Part shown: positions 16,233-28,359 of the stretch, in pieces
Layout: each line of letters starts with the position of its first letter
Numbering within the stretch: position 1 is the stretch's first letter
Assembly (NCBI GenBank): GCA_022561975.1
Contig: JADFQD010000019.1
Span: forward strand, 1-40,025
Direction of reading: 5' to 3'
Origin: Acidobacteriota bacterium
GTDB lineage: Bacteria > Acidobacteriota > Thermoanaerobaculia > Multivoradales > JAHEKO01
Length of the DNA: 40,025 nucleotides
The notes under the pieces: model-generated
The model's database searches: none
Told to the model about the DNA's origin: nothing
What the model saw: the letters and a program-made list of their open reading frames with translations, nothing else
Program-made: the position numbers and the translations under genes

Positions 16233-19200
16233 ATGAAACTCGTTGACTTTTCGCTTCGCCGTCGGGTAACCATCTCGATGGCGGCGGTCGCTCTCATGTT
16301 GTTCGGTCTGGTCGCCTTCGGCCGTCTTTCGATCAATCTGCTCCCTGATTTGTCGTATCCGAGCCTGACCGTGGAAACCCGGCTTTCGGGTGCGGCACCG
16401 TCCGAGGTGGAGGCACTGGTCTCGCGGGCCATCGAGGAGGTGGTCGGGATCGTCGCGGGCGTCAAGCGGCTGACCTCGGTGTCCCGGCCCGGCCTGTCCC
16501 AGGTCACGCTCGAGTTCGAATGGGGGCGGAACATGGATTTCGCTGCGCTCGACGTGCGCCAGGAACTGGATCTCCTACGCATGCCGAAAGAGGCTACGAA
16601 GCCGATTCTGCTGCGCTTCGATCCTGCCAACGATCCCATCGTACGGCTCTATGTGACCGGCGGCAGTGATCTCTACCAGCTTCGCTACGTGGCGGAAGAG
16701 GTCTTGAAAAAGGATCTCGAGTCCACGGAAGGTATCGCTGCGATCAAGGTGAACGGAGGTTTCGAGGAAGAAATTCAGGTCCGGGTCGACGAAGGCAAGC
16801 TCGCGCTTCTGGGCTTGAGCATCCAGGACGTGAACTCCGTGCTCTTGCGCGAGAACGTCAACCAGGCCGGAGGAAGCCTGTACGAGCAGGAAGCTCGCTA
16901 CCTGGTGCGCGCCAATAACGAGTTCGAGGGCCTCGCCGACATCGACGACACGGTGGTGATGACCCACCAGGGACGCAGCGTCAAAGTCTCGGATGTCGCC
17001 TCCGTTCGTCGCGGGCACAAGCAGCGAGAGGTCATTATCCGCTTCGCCGGCAGTGAAGCCGTCGAACTGGCCATGTACAAGGAAGGCGATGCCAACACGG
17101 TCCAAGTCGCTCGGGCGGTTCTCGGCCGGCTCGACAAGGTCAGAGGCGAACTTCCCGAAGGCATCGAGGTTGTGACCGGAACCGACCAGTCCGAGTTCAT
17201 CCAGGCATCGATTGACGAGGTTCTGATGAACGCCGTGCTGGGGGGTGGTATCGCGATTCTGGTCCTGTTGTTTTTTCTCAAAGACGCGCGGAGCACGCTG
17301 ATCATCGGACTGTCGATTCCGATTTCGGTCGTCGCGACTTTCTTTCTCATGTACCGGACCGGAACCACTCTCAATGTGATGTCCTTGGGCGGTCTCGCCC
17401 TGGGCGTCGGTATGCTGGTCGACAATGCGATTGTCGTACTCGAAGCGATCCACAAGCGCAGAGAGCAAGGCGCATCGGCCATCGAAGCGGCCCGTGAGGG
17501 CGCCTCTGAAGTGGGCGCCGCGGTTTGCGCGTCCACTTTGACAACCATAGCCGTCTTCCTGCCGGTGGTCTTCCTGGAGGGCATCGCGGCTCAGTTGTTC
17601 CGCGACATGGCGCTAACGGTCTCCTTCTCGCTCATCGCATCACTGGCGGTCGCGCTGACTCTCATCCCGATGCTGGCTGCGATGCTGGGCGGAGATGCGG
17701 CGAAAGCGAGACCGTTCCCGTCCCAGGGAGGCGGACGGACTCGGAGATCGCTGCGGTGGATCTTCGTGACCTTGCCGACGTGGGTCGTTTTCGCGATTCG
17801 CTGGCTGCTGACGTCGATCGGCAAGCTGATCGCGATCGGCAGCGGGCCGGCTAACGCCGCCTTCGACGCCGCTCTCGCTTGGGTTGCGAAGGCGTATCCG
17901 AAGATTCTCCTGACCGCCTTGCGCGCCCGGCCGGTGGTCCTCGCGGTCGCACTCTTGGCCTTTGCCGGCGCCGTGCGACTGGTTCCGACACTGGGCTTCG
18001 ACCTCATTCCGACTTTCTCACAGGGTGAATTCAGTTTTCTCGTGGAACTGCCGGAAGGTACGCCGCTCGAAGTGACCGACCGTTTTCTGGCCGATGTCGA
18101 GACCGTGCTCGAGGGCAACGAAATGGTCGCGACCTTCGCAGGGATCGTCGGCGGTCGTGGACTTACGCTCAGTAACACCGGCAGTGAGGGTGAGAACACG
18201 GCTCGTCTGCAGATCCGGATGGCCGACAACACCAACGCCGAGGACGAGCAGATCGTAATCGCCGCGATTCGAGATCGTCTGGAAGAGTCGAGTCTGGTCC
18301 ACTCGAAGTTCGCGCGCCCGACCTTGTTCAGCTTCCGCACTCCGATCGAGGTCGAGGTGTATAGCGACGACCTGGCGGATCTCCACGGTGCGTCGGAGCA
18401 GGTCCGGGCTCGGCTCGAACGAATTCCCGGTTTGGTGGACGTCAAGTCCTCGGCGGAGCTTGGCAACCCCGAGCTTCAGATCCAGTTCGATCGCAATCAA
18501 CTCGCCCGGCTTGGGTTGAGCCTCGGCGATGTTGCCGACACGGTCCGGAACAAGCTCCAGGGCGAGATCGCGACGCGCTTGACCGAGGGCGATCGCGAGA
18601 TAGACATCGTAGTCCGCTCCGTCGATCTCGGACGGGCCTCCGTCGGCGATATCAGCGACTTCATCGTCGCTCAGCGCAATGGAGTTCCGATCTACCTGAA
18701 GTCGGTAGCCTCGGTGCAGAAGACGGAGGGACCGAGTGAGATCCGCAGGATCGGTCAGAAACGAGCAGCTGTGGTTTCAGCCGACATCGTGGGGCGCGAC
18801 ATGGCCGCCGTGGCCGCAGATGCGCGCGCCGCGATCGCGGATCTCGCGCTTCCCGGCGGTGTGACCGTAGCGCTTTCCGGCCAAGAGGAGGAACGCGCTT
18901 CCGCTCAGAAGTCATTGGTTTTGGCAATGGCTCTGGCGATCTTTCTCGTCTATCTGGTGATGGCCTCCCAGTTCGAATCGTTTCTTCATCCGTTCGTGAT
19001 CATCTTCACGTTGCCTTTGGGTGCGATCGGTGTGGTCGCTGCTCTGGCGGTGACCGGCCGCTCCATCAACATCGTGGCGATGATCGGTGTCGTGATGCTC
19101 GCCGGAATCGTAGTGAACAATGCGATCGTGTTGGTGGACGCGATCAATCGGCGCCGGCGGGCGGGGTTGAACAAGACCGACGCTCTCCTAGCCGCCGGCA

Positions 19201-19481
19201 GCGATCGCCTGCGGCCCATTCTCATGACTTCGGCGACGACCATTCTGGGATTGCTGCCCATGGCCTGGGGACTGGGAGAGGGAGCCGAGTTGCGCGCGCC
19301 CCTGGCGATCACGGTAATCGGCGGGCTGGCTGTTTCGACGGTGCTGACTCTGATCGTTATTCCCGTGGTCTATTCGCTGGTCGATCGTAGGGACGAACTC
19401 GGCGTCACGGTCGCCGAGGCGGTTCCGGAAGGACTGTCGGCCCAAACGTTGTCAAATCGAGCCGTCGGAGAGGCAGGCTAA
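16233..19481 (+). CDS. RND efflux permease, first subunit
   Basis: A 1082-residue inner-membrane proton-drug antiporter of the hydrophobe/amphiphile efflux (AcrB) family. Both halves show the usual plan: one transmembrane helix, a large periplasmic loop, then a bundle of membrane helices, repeated. Helix 4 carries LVDNAIVVLE with Asp397 in the proton-relay position; the second Asp found in AcrB (VDD) is Asn here, as in many relatives. A non-conserved insertion rich in Arg and Gly follows the first bundle (about 490-560). The gene overlaps the second permease by one base (TAATG), implying coupled translation. Two consecutive permeases resemble the MdtB/MdtC arrangement, so a mixed trimer is possible. 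Confidence 0.9.
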   Translation: MKLVDFSLRRRVTISMAAVALMLFGLVAFGRLSINLLPDLSYPSLTVETRLSGAAPSEVEALVSRAIEEVVGIVAGVKRLTSVSRPGLSQVTLEFEWGRNMDFAALDVRQELDLLRMPKEATKPILLRFDPANDPIVRLYVTGGSDLYQLRYVAEEVLKKDLESTEGIAAIKVNGGFEEEIQVRVDEGKLALLGLSIQDVNSVLLRENVNQAGGSLYEQEARYLVRANNEFEGLADIDDTVVMTHQGRSVKVSDVASVRRGHKQREVIIRFAGSEAVELAMYKEGDANTVQVARAVLGRLDKVRGELPEGIEVVTGTDQSEFIQASIDEVLMNAVLGGGIAILVLLFFLKDARSTLIIGLSIPISVVATFFLMYRTGTTLNVMSLGGLALGVGMLVDNAIVVLEAIHKRREQGASAIEAAREGASEVGAAVCASTLTTIAVFLPVVFLEGIAAQLFRDMALTVSFSLIASLAVALTLIPMLAAMLGGDAAKARPFPSQGGGRTRRSLRWIFVTLPTWVVFAIRWLLTSIGKLIAIGSGPANAAFDAALAWVAKAYPKILLTALRARPVVLAVALLAFAGAVRLVPTLGFDLIPTFSQGEFSFLVELPEGTPLEVTDRFLADVETVLEGNEMVATFAGIVGGRGLTLSNTGSEGENTARLQIRMADNTNAEDEQIVIAAIRDRLEESSLVHSKFARPTLFSFRTPIEVEVYSDDLADLHGASEQVRARLERIPGLVDVKSSAELGNPELQIQFDRNQLARLGLSLGDVADTVRNKLQGEIATRLTEGDREIDIVVRSVDLGRASVGDISDFIVAQRNGVPIYLKSVASVQKTEGPSEIRRIGQKRAAVVSADIVGRDMAAVAADARAAIADLALPGGVTVALSGQEEERASAQKSLVLAMALAIFLVYLVMASQFESFLHPFVIIFTLPLGAIGVVAALAVTGRSINIVAMIGVVMLAGIVVNNAIVLVDAINRRRRAGLNKTDALLAAGSDRLRPILMTSATTILGLLPMAWGLGEGAELRAPLAITVIGGLAVSTVLTLIVIPVVYSLVDRRDELGVTVAEAVPEGLSAQTLSNRAVGEAG

Positions 19482-22400
19482 TGCAGCTGTCCAAACTGGC
19501 GGTCACTCGACCGATCACCACCGCGATGATTCTGATCAGCATTCTGTTGATCGGTGGGATCGCGCTTGTCCGGCTCCCGCTGGCCTATCTTCCCGAGGTG
19601 GATGCCCCATTTATCGGAGTTCAGATTCCGTATCCGAACGCGAACCCGAAACAGATTGAGAAAGAGGTCCTGAAACCGGTCGAAGAGATACTGGCGACCC
19701 TGCCCGGGGTCAGGACTCTCAACTCGAAGGCGACCGCTGATCGGGCGGAGTTCTTCTTGGAGTTCGACTGGGGCAAGGAACTCGACATCGTCCGGATGCA
19801 GGTGAGCGAGAAGATGGACCAGATCAAGGGAGATCTGCCGGCGGCGATCGGTGACATCGTCATCTTCTCGTTCAACACCAACGATATTCCCGTGGTCCAA
19901 GCCCGAGTGTCGGCAAAGGGAATCGATCTGTCGGAGTCGTTTGATTTGATCGAGGCTCGGGTCCTCAACCGGTTGCGCCGCGTGCCGGGTGTCGCCAGGG
20001 TCGATCTGGACGGCGTCAAGCCGCGGGAAATCTCGATCGACCTGGTACTGGCGCGAATCCGCGAGCACAATGTCGATGTCGGCAGCTTGATCCAGCAGCT
20101 TCAAGGGGCGTCGTCGAACATGGTTCTGGGTAAGGTGGACCAGGGCGGACTTCGCTATACGGTGCGCTCGGTCGGGCAGTTCACCTCGGTCGCTGAGGTC
20201 GGTGATCTGGTCATCAACCAGCAGGGACTTCGGCTTCGTGATATCGCCGAGATTACCTACGAGGAGCCTCCGATTCCACACGGCCGCTTTCTCGATCAGC
20301 AATTCGCTGTCGGTCTCGACATCTACAAGGAATCCACCGCCAACACGGTCGATGTGGTGCGTAGCGTCATGGCTGTGATCAGCGACGACATCGACAATGA
20401 CCCCCTGCTTGAGGGCATCAACCTGTTTGTCTGGGAAGACCAGGGCAAGGAGATCGTCGGCGGCCTCAGGGGATTGCTCACCGCCGGCGTGATCGGGGGC
20501 CTGCTCGCGATTCTCAGTCTCTACTTCTTTTTGCGGCGCCTCGACTCGACGTTGATTGTTTCCCTGTCGATTCCTTTCTCGCTCCTGGCTACCTGCGGGA
20601 TTCTGTTTTTCATGGGCAAGACGCTAAACGTCCTGTCGATGATGGGATTGATGTTGGCGGTGGGCATGCTGGTCGACAACGCGGTGGTCGTGTTGGAGTC
20701 GATCGATCGGCTCCATCGCACCGAAGCCGATCGCAAGAAGGCAGCTCTGATCGGCGCCCGCTCGGTCGCCACCGCGGTCTCCGCTTCCACCCTAACCACT
20801 CTGATCGTTTTCCTGCCCTTGATCATCGGCGCTCGTACCGGACTCACCACTTGGCTCAAGGAGATCGGCATCGCCATCACGATCGCTCTGGCGTGTTCAC
20901 TATTCTCCTCCTTGACCCTGATCCCCTTGATGACGGCGCATTTCCTCGGCAAGCGCAAGGTCGAGGAGATCAAGTCGATCTCGTGGCTGGAGGACAAGTA
21001 TGCCGGCACTCTGCAGTGGACGCTGGTTCATCGGTGGAAGACGGCCGGCATTCTGGTCCTCTTCCTCGGTGTTGGTGTGGTGCCCTTCTTCACCGGAATG
21101 GTCGAGTCGGCGATCTTCTCCGGAATCGTCAACGAACGCATCAAGCTGCGCTATGAGTTCGCCGACCACACCTACAAGTCGGAGGCCCGGGAGGCGGTCC
21201 GCGAGCTCGAGCCGTTTCTCTGGGAACACCGCGAAGAGTTCGAGGTCGAATCACTCTACAGTTTCTACATGGAGAACCGCGCCGAGACGACAATGGTGCT
21301 GAGCCGGAAGAACATGACCGACAAGGAGGTCCGGGAGCTGCAACGCAGGATCCGAGATCGGCTCCCCGAGATCGCCGGCGTCAAGTTCATGTTCAATGAT
21401 GACGCCGAGACCGGCGGCTCGAACACCTTCTTTGCGGTCAAGTTCTTCGGCCAGGACAGCTCGGTGCTCGAGGGCTACGCCAACGAGGCCTTGCGCCGTA
21501 TCGAGACGCTTGCCGGGATTCAGGATCTGCGGACATCCTTTCGGGACTCCCAGCAGGAGGTGAGAGTCAAGATCGACCGGGAGAAGGCGGCTCGCAATGG
21601 CCTCGACGCCCAGGATATGGCCGATATTTTCTCCTTCACCCTCGGTGCCATGCGCCTGCCGCGGTTCAACGCCGGCGAGCGGGAGGTGGACACCTGGCTG
21701 GCCCTGCGCCTCGAGGATCGGGAGAACCTGGCCGATCTCAAGCAGCTTCAAATCGGTGGCGGCGCGGGGCAGGCTCCGATCACGCTCGCCGACGTTGCGA
21801 GCTTCGAGATCGTGCCTCGCGCCCGAACCATCGAGCGTGAGAACCGGAAAGTCCGGGTCGCCGTCAGGGGCACCTACGAGGGCGACGATTGGAAGGATAC
21901 GCAGGAAGAGATCGCCGGTCTCATGGACGCCTTCGACCTGCCCCCTGGGTACTCCTGGGGCTGGAACGACCGAATCATCGAACAGCAGGATCAAAACGCC
22001 CAGATGGGAGTCAATTTTCTTCTGGCGTTGGTCCTGGTCTATCTGGTGATGGCGTCGCTGTTCGAGTCACTGGCCCAGCCCTTCGCAATCCTGTCGTCAA
22101 TGTTCTTCGCGCTGCCGGGGATCGCCTGGATGCTGGCGGTTACGGGGACCAGCTTCAACCTCATGGGACAGATCGGCTGCCTGATTCTCATGGGCATCGT
22201 GGTCAACAACGGGATCGTGTTGCTGGATCATGTCAACCATCTCCGGCGCAGCGGATTGTCCCGAGACGAGGCGCTGGTTCGAGCCGGAAGAGAGAGGTTG
22301 CGGCCGATTCTCATGACCGCGACAACCACGATCATCGGCCTGGTGCCGCTTGCGATCCGGGGGCCGGCGACCGGCGGCCTGTTCTACTACCCGCTCGCAC

Positions 22401-22582
22401 GGACCGTCATGGGCGGCCTGGCGTCGTCTGTGGTGCTGACGCTCCTGATCTTGCCGTACTTCTATACCTTGATGGAGTTCTCGGCGGCAACCCTCGGCCG
22501 GATCTGGAGAGGCTCGGCGAGATCTGTAGAGCCCGCGCTGGGGACTGCTGCGCCAGACGACAGCGAGGCCGCGCCGGCTTAG
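19481..22582 (+). CDS. RND efflux permease, second subunit
   Basis: A 1033-residue RND permease paralogous to the preceding one. It keeps the same two-fold plan, and the helix-4 motif LVDNAVVVLE puts Asp399 in the proton path. It starts on the A of the TAATG overlap. No outer-membrane factor gene follows in the operon; the next gene is an unrelated dehydrogenase with its own possible promoter. The cell would have to supply a TolC-type channel from elsewhere. Substrate could be drugs, lipids or metals of the HAE type; there is no CusA-like methionine pattern that I could point to. Confidence 0.9.
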   Translation: MQLSKLAVTRPITTAMILISILLIGGIALVRLPLAYLPEVDAPFIGVQIPYPNANPKQIEKEVLKPVEEILATLPGVRTLNSKATADRAEFFLEFDWGKELDIVRMQVSEKMDQIKGDLPAAIGDIVIFSFNTNDIPVVQARVSAKGIDLSESFDLIEARVLNRLRRVPGVARVDLDGVKPREISIDLVLARIREHNVDVGSLIQQLQGASSNMVLGKVDQGGLRYTVRSVGQFTSVAEVGDLVINQQGLRLRDIAEITYEEPPIPHGRFLDQQFAVGLDIYKESTANTVDVVRSVMAVISDDIDNDPLLEGINLFVWEDQGKEIVGGLRGLLTAGVIGGLLAILSLYFFLRRLDSTLIVSLSIPFSLLATCGILFFMGKTLNVLSMMGLMLAVGMLVDNAVVVLESIDRLHRTEADRKKAALIGARSVATAVSASTLTTLIVFLPLIIGARTGLTTWLKEIGIAITIALACSLFSSLTLIPLMTAHFLGKRKVEEIKSISWLEDKYAGTLQWTLVHRWKTAGILVLFLGVGVVPFFTGMVESAIFSGIVNERIKLRYEFADHTYKSEAREAVRELEPFLWEHREEFEVESLYSFYMENRAETTMVLSRKNMTDKEVRELQRRIRDRLPEIAGVKFMFNDDAETGGSNTFFAVKFFGQDSSVLEGYANEALRRIETLAGIQDLRTSFRDSQQEVRVKIDREKAARNGLDAQDMADIFSFTLGAMRLPRFNAGEREVDTWLALRLEDRENLADLKQLQIGGGAGQAPITLADVASFEIVPRARTIERENRKVRVAVRGTYEGDDWKDTQEEIAGLMDAFDLPPGYSWGWNDRIIEQQDQNAQMGVNFLLALVLVYLVMASLFESLAQPFAILSSMFFALPGIAWMLAVTGTSFNLMGQIGCLILMGIVVNNGIVLLDHVNHLRRSGLSRDEALVRAGRERLRPILMTATTTIIGLVPLAIRGPATGGLFYYPLARTVMGGLASSVVLTLLILPYFYTLMEFSAATLGRIWRGSARSVEPALGTAAPDDSEAAPA

Positions 22583-22602
22583 GTCCGATAGGCCGGCTCG
22601 CT

Positions 22603-22629
22603 GGTGCGCCGCTATACTCGTCGCGCACC
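22603..22629 (+). promoter_or_regulatory. Dyad over a TATACT -10 box at the E1 gene start
   Basis: GGTGCGC (22603-22609) and GCGCACC (22623-22629) form a perfect 7-bp dyad. Centred between the arms is TATACT (22613-22618), a good -10 box. The right arm ends at the base before the ATG of the dehydrogenase gene. A start point about 7 bases after the -10 would give a nearly leaderless transcript, which fits the lack of a ribosome binding site. The dyad is well placed to be an operator. No -35 match is visible. Confidence 0.4.
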
Positions 22630-25011
<2,382 letters not shown>

Positions 25012-25039
25012 ATCGTCGAACAGATCAAGGAATAGGCGC

Positions 25040-25414
25040 TCAGACCTCCGACATCGCACGGTCGATAACCTCGAACAACTCGGTCGAGTCGAACGGCTTG
25101 GCCAGGAAGTACTGACCGCCGATCCGGTTGCCGCTGCGACGAACCTCGGCCACTTCGACCAGGCCGGTCAGAAAGATGATCGGCGTCTTTTCGGTCGCGG
25201 GATGAGCTCGAAGGCGCTGGGCGAGCGTCGCGCCATCGATTCCCGGAAGGATGATATCCAGAAGGGCCAGGTCGGGCGTGATGTCCTCGAGAATAGCCAG
25301 GGCCTCTTCGCCTCTGCTCGCGGAAATGACTCGAAAGTCGCGCTGTTCGAGCATTTTCCCGACGACGGTGACCACGTGCCTTTCGTCATCGACGAGGAGT
25401 ACGGTTCGTTTCAT
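25040..25414 (-). CDS. Single-domain response regulator receiver
   Basis: A 124-residue stand-alone receiver domain. The acidic pocket is Asp9-Asp10 (VDDE), the phospho-acceptor is Asp53 (LLDIILPG), the switch Thr is Thr83 and the conserved Lys is Lys106 (AKPF), so it should be phosphorylated. With no output domain it would act by protein contact, like CheY or a relay protein. No histidine kinase is nearby. It is convergent with the E1 gene, 28 bases apart. Confidence 0.9.
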   Translation of the reverse strand: MKRTVLLVDDERHVVTVVGKMLEQRDFRVISASRGEEALAILEDITPDLALLDIILPGIDGATLAQRLRAHPATEKTPIIFLTGLVEVAEVRRSGNRIGGQYFLAKPFDSTELFEVIDRAMSEV

Positions 25415-25491
25415 TGCTGGACCGCTGATCTGACTTCTAAAGAATGAACGAATACTACACTCTTATTGCACCCGATTGTGTTGAGGAACCC

Positions 25492-25508
25492 AGCCTGGAC
25501 TATTCACC
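25492..25508 (+). repeat. Solo TAGCCTG-family terminus
   Basis: AGCCTGGACTATTCACC is identical over 17 bases to the inverted right end of the element at 37302-37318. No core or second end is visible here, so it is a remnant. It lies in the 132-base gap between the receiver gene and mobA. Confidence 0.7.
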
Positions 25509-25546
25509 AAGCTAGGCCTTTTGGCACTTTGCTAGGATGTTTCGGG

Positions 25547-26182
25547 ATGTCGGCCGAGAAGATTCTGGGAGTCGTGATGGCCGGCGGTGCGAGTCGCAGG
25601 ATGGGGTTCGACAAGTGCCAGCTCGAGCTCGAGGGGCGGACGTTGGTGGCCCGCTCGGGGTCCGTGCTGGAGCCGGTCTGTGATGAGGTCGTGGTCTCGA
25701 TACAGCCGGACTCTGCCGGGGAGTATGGATTGTTTCGGGCGATTCGTGATCGTCGGGCTCACAGCGGGCCGCTGGCCGGTCTGGAATCGACCTTGGAAGA
25801 GGGAGCCGTCCGCGGACGACCGGTGTTTCTTCTGGCGTGCGATCTGCCTCATGTCGGCACGGACGTTGTTCGGCACCTTTTGGATTGCGCGCGGGACCGC
25901 GGCGATTGCGCCGCCGTGGTGCCATCCATCGAAGGTCGGCGGCAACCGCTCTGTGCGCTCTACCGGGCGAGCGCGCTGGCTGCGGTGAGCCGACAGTTAG
26001 AGTCGGGGGAGCGGTCGATGCGTGCGTTGCTCGACGTGATTTCGGTCCTTGTGGTCGAGCTTTCGGAGGAATTGCCCTTCTTCCGTACCGACCTCTTTCG
26101 CAATCTGAATCGGCCGGCCGATCTGGTGGGCGTTGTCCATAACATCGCCGACGGCGCCAACATCGCCAAGAGCAGGCGATGA
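25547..26182 (+). CDS. mobA: Molybdenum cofactor guanylyltransferase
   Basis: A 211-residue enzyme that transfers GMP from GTP to molybdopterin to form the bis-MGD cofactor in the cytoplasm. The nucleotide-binding signature VMAGGASRRMGFDK is at residues 10-23. The start at 25547 has AGGA nine bases upstream; a longer in-frame start at 25466 would translate through the repeat terminus and is rejected. It overlaps the next gene by 4 bases (ATGA). The neighbouring bis-MGD enzyme and fdhD fit a dedicated cofactor supply. Confidence 0.88.
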   Translation: MSAEKILGVVMAGGASRRMGFDKCQLELEGRTLVARSGSVLEPVCDEVVVSIQPDSAGEYGLFRAIRDRRAHSGPLAGLESTLEEGAVRGRPVFLLACDLPHVGTDVVRHLLDCARDRGDCAAVVPSIEGRRQPLCALYRASALAAVSRQLESGERSMRALLDVISVLVVELSEELPFFRTDLFRNLNRPADLVGVVHNIADGANIAKSRR

Positions 26183-28359
26183 GCAAAAATCTCTTTGATC
26201 GCAGGACCGGGCCCTACCGTGCGATCGCCAGGGCGATGTGGGACAACCGCGACCAGCCCGCGTACGCCTGGCGAATATTGAACGACGGCGTGTGCGATGG
26301 CTGCGCACTCGGTACCAGCGGGATGAAGGACTGGACGATCGACGGCATCCACTTATGCTGGATCCGGTTGAACCTGCTGAGGCTGAATACGATGCCCGCA
26401 TTTGCAGACGGAGCGGCAGCCGATTGCGAGCGGCTCGAACAGTTGAGCGAGCGCGAGCTGCGCTCGTTGGGGCGCATTCCCCACCCCTTGATTCGGCGTC
26501 GAGGCGATTCCGGCTTCTCACGCCTCTCGTGGGATGAGGCGCTCACCTTGGCGGGGAGCCGCCTGCGGTCGGCAGATCCGGAACGGATCGCCTTCTACAT
26601 GGTGGCTCGCGGCACCTTGAACGAAACCTACTATGTGGCGCAGAAGGTGGCCCGATTCCTGGGCACCAACCACGTCGACAATTCGGCGCGTGTCTGCCAC
26701 TCGCCCAGCACCGTCGCTTTGAAGAGGACCGTCGGGTTCGCAGCCACGACCTGCAGCTACAAGGATTTGCTCGAAGCCGATCTGATCGTGCTCTTCGGCA
26801 GCGATATCGCGAACAACCAACCGGTGGCGGTGAAGTATCTCGAGCAGGCGAAGAGCCGGGGAGCACGGGTGCTAGTCGTCAATCCCTACCGCGAACCCGG
26901 CCTAGAGAAGTACTGGGTTCCGTCTTCCGTCAAGTCCGCATTGCTGGGTACGAAGATCGCCGACGTGTTTTTTCAGGTCCAGGTCGGGGGTGACATCGCT
27001 TTCATTCACGGGGTGCTCAAGCATCTCGAGAGCCGAGGCTGGCTCGATGACGAATTCATCAAGCAGCATACGAACGGCTGGGTGGAGCTGTCGGCCGCTC
27101 TAGGCGAGCAGAGTTTCGATACCTTGGAGGCGCTGTCCGGGGTGACCCAAGGACAGATGCTCGAGTTCGCGCGCAGCTACGCAAAGGCGAACAAGGCGAT
27201 TTTCATCTGGTCGATGGGCATCACCATGCATCGGCACGGTGTCGACAACGTCTGTTCGATCGCCAATTTGGCCCTGGCTCGGGGAATGGTCGGGCGCCCG
27301 GGGAGCGGCCTGATGGCGATCAGAGGACACTCCGGTGTCCAGGGTGGTGCGGAGATGGGGTGCGTCCCGAATCAGTTGCCTGGGGGGCTGCCTCTGGAGG
27401 CCGGCAGTGCCGGCGCACTGAGCCGAACTTGGGGCTTCGACGTACCCGATTGGCGAGGCTATTTCGTCTCCGAGATGGTGGAGGCGGCGGCCGATGGCAA
27501 CCTGGACGTTCTCTACTGCGCAGGTAGCAATTTGCTGGGAGTCCTGCCGGAGCCCGAGTTCGTGCGCCGGGCTCTGGGAAAGATCCCGCTCCGCATTCAC
27601 CACGACATTGTTCTCAACCCGCAGATGCTGGTTGGCGGCGAGACCGTTCTGGTTCTGCCGGCGACCACACGCTACGAAGTGGCTGGAGGCGGTACCGAAA
27701 CCACCACCGAGCGTCGGATCATCTTCAATCCGGAAATCCCCGGTCGCCGCATTCCGGAAGCGCGAGACGAGTGGCGTGTGCTCGTGGACCTGGCCGGCCG
27801 CGCTCGTCCCGATCTGGCCGGGAGGTGCGAGTTCGCGAACACCGAAGAGATCCGGAGGGAGATCAGCGAAGTCGTGCCGTTCTATCGAGGGATTGAGCAA
27901 CTCGCGCGAAAAGGCGACCAGTTCCAGTGGGGAGGCAGGTTACTCGCCGCTGACGGGCGTTTCGGCTTTCCGGACGGTCGCGCGCGATTCGCCCGGATCG
28001 AGCCGCCCGCCGCGGTCGAAGCGGACGGCAAGTTCCGGCTCAACACCAGGCGCGGCCGGCAGTTCAACAGCATGGTCTTCTCCGACCGGGACATGCTGGT
28101 GGGAGCCCGCCGAGATGCGGTCGTACTGGCTCCAGAGGACTGCGAACGGCTCGAGCTCGAAGAGGGAGAGGCCGTGACGGTTCGCTCTCCCACGGGCCAG
28201 ATCAAAGCCCGGGTGAAAGTCGGGGCTGTTCGCCCAGGAACCGCGATGATGTACTGGCCTGAGGCCAATGTCCTGATTCCGCGTGGGGTGCTCGACCCTG
28301 AGTGCGGTATTCCCGCGTTCCGGAGCACCCTCGTCGAGGTCGTTCCGGGTTCAGGCTAG
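26179..28359 (+). CDS. YdeP/FdhF-like molybdopterin oxidoreductase
   Basis: A 726-residue member of the DMSO-reductase superfamily, closest in motif layout to the FdhF/YdeP family. An N-terminal Cys set (Cys39, Cys42, Cys60 in GVCDGCALG and IHLC) is typical of YdeP-like proteins and differs from the CxxCxxxC pattern of formate dehydrogenase, so an iron-sulfur cluster is possible but not certain. The likely Mo ligand is Cys173 in SARVCHSPS; no selenocysteine is needed. The C-terminal molybdopterin-binding domain covers about residues 600-720. There is no Tat signal, so it is probably cytoplasmic. The substrate is unknown; formate is suggested only by the fdhD neighbour. It overlaps mobA and abuts fdhD. 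Confidence 0.85.
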   Translation: MSKNLFDRRTGPYRAIARAMWDNRDQPAYAWRILNDGVCDGCALGTSGMKDWTIDGIHLCWIRLNLLRLNTMPAFADGAAADCERLEQLSERELRSLGRIPHPLIRRRGDSGFSRLSWDEALTLAGSRLRSADPERIAFYMVARGTLNETYYVAQKVARFLGTNHVDNSARVCHSPSTVALKRTVGFAATTCSYKDLLEADLIVLFGSDIANNQPVAVKYLEQAKSRGARVLVVNPYREPGLEKYWVPSSVKSALLGTKIADVFFQVQVGGDIAFIHGVLKHLESRGWLDDEFIKQHTNGWVELSAALGEQSFDTLEALSGVTQGQMLEFARSYAKANKAIFIWSMGITMHRHGVDNVCSIANLALARGMVGRPGSGLMAIRGHSGVQGGAEMGCVPNQLPGGLPLEAGSAGALSRTWGFDVPDWRGYFVSEMVEAAADGNLDVLYCAGSNLLGVLPEPEFVRRALGKIPLRIHHDIVLNPQMLVGGETVLVLPATTRYEVAGGGTETTTERRIIFNPEIPGRRIPEARDEWRVLVDLAGRARPDLAGRCEFANTEEIRREISEVVPFYRGIEQLARKGDQFQWGGRLLAADGRFGFPDGRARFARIEPPAAVEADGKFRLNTRRGRQFNSMVFSDRDMLVGARRDAVVLAPEDCERLELEEGEAVTVRSPTGQIKARVKVGAVRPGTAMMYWPEANVLIPRGVLDPECGIPAFRSTLVEVVPGSG

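Noticed and set aside
19473-19480. CAGGCTA at the permease overlap
   Set aside because: Only the first seven bases match the repeat terminus; it lies in coding sequence with no CTnTTCA extension, so chance.
21889-22629. Upstream extension of the E1 frame by 247 codons
   Set aside because: It overlaps the end of the RND permease in another frame and does not resemble E1; the ATG at 22630 fits the family.
25521-25534. TGGCAC followed by TTTGC as a sigma-54 promoter of mobA
   Set aside because: GG and GC are separated by 6 bases rather than 10, which does not fit -24/-12 spacing.
25466-25546. Longer mobA start
   Set aside because: It would translate through the repeat terminus; the ATG at 25547 has its own ribosome binding site and fits the family start.
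28350-28357. TCAGGCTA at the oxidoreductase stop codon
   Set aside because: No extended match to the terminus consensus; the next gene starts directly after, so probably chance.
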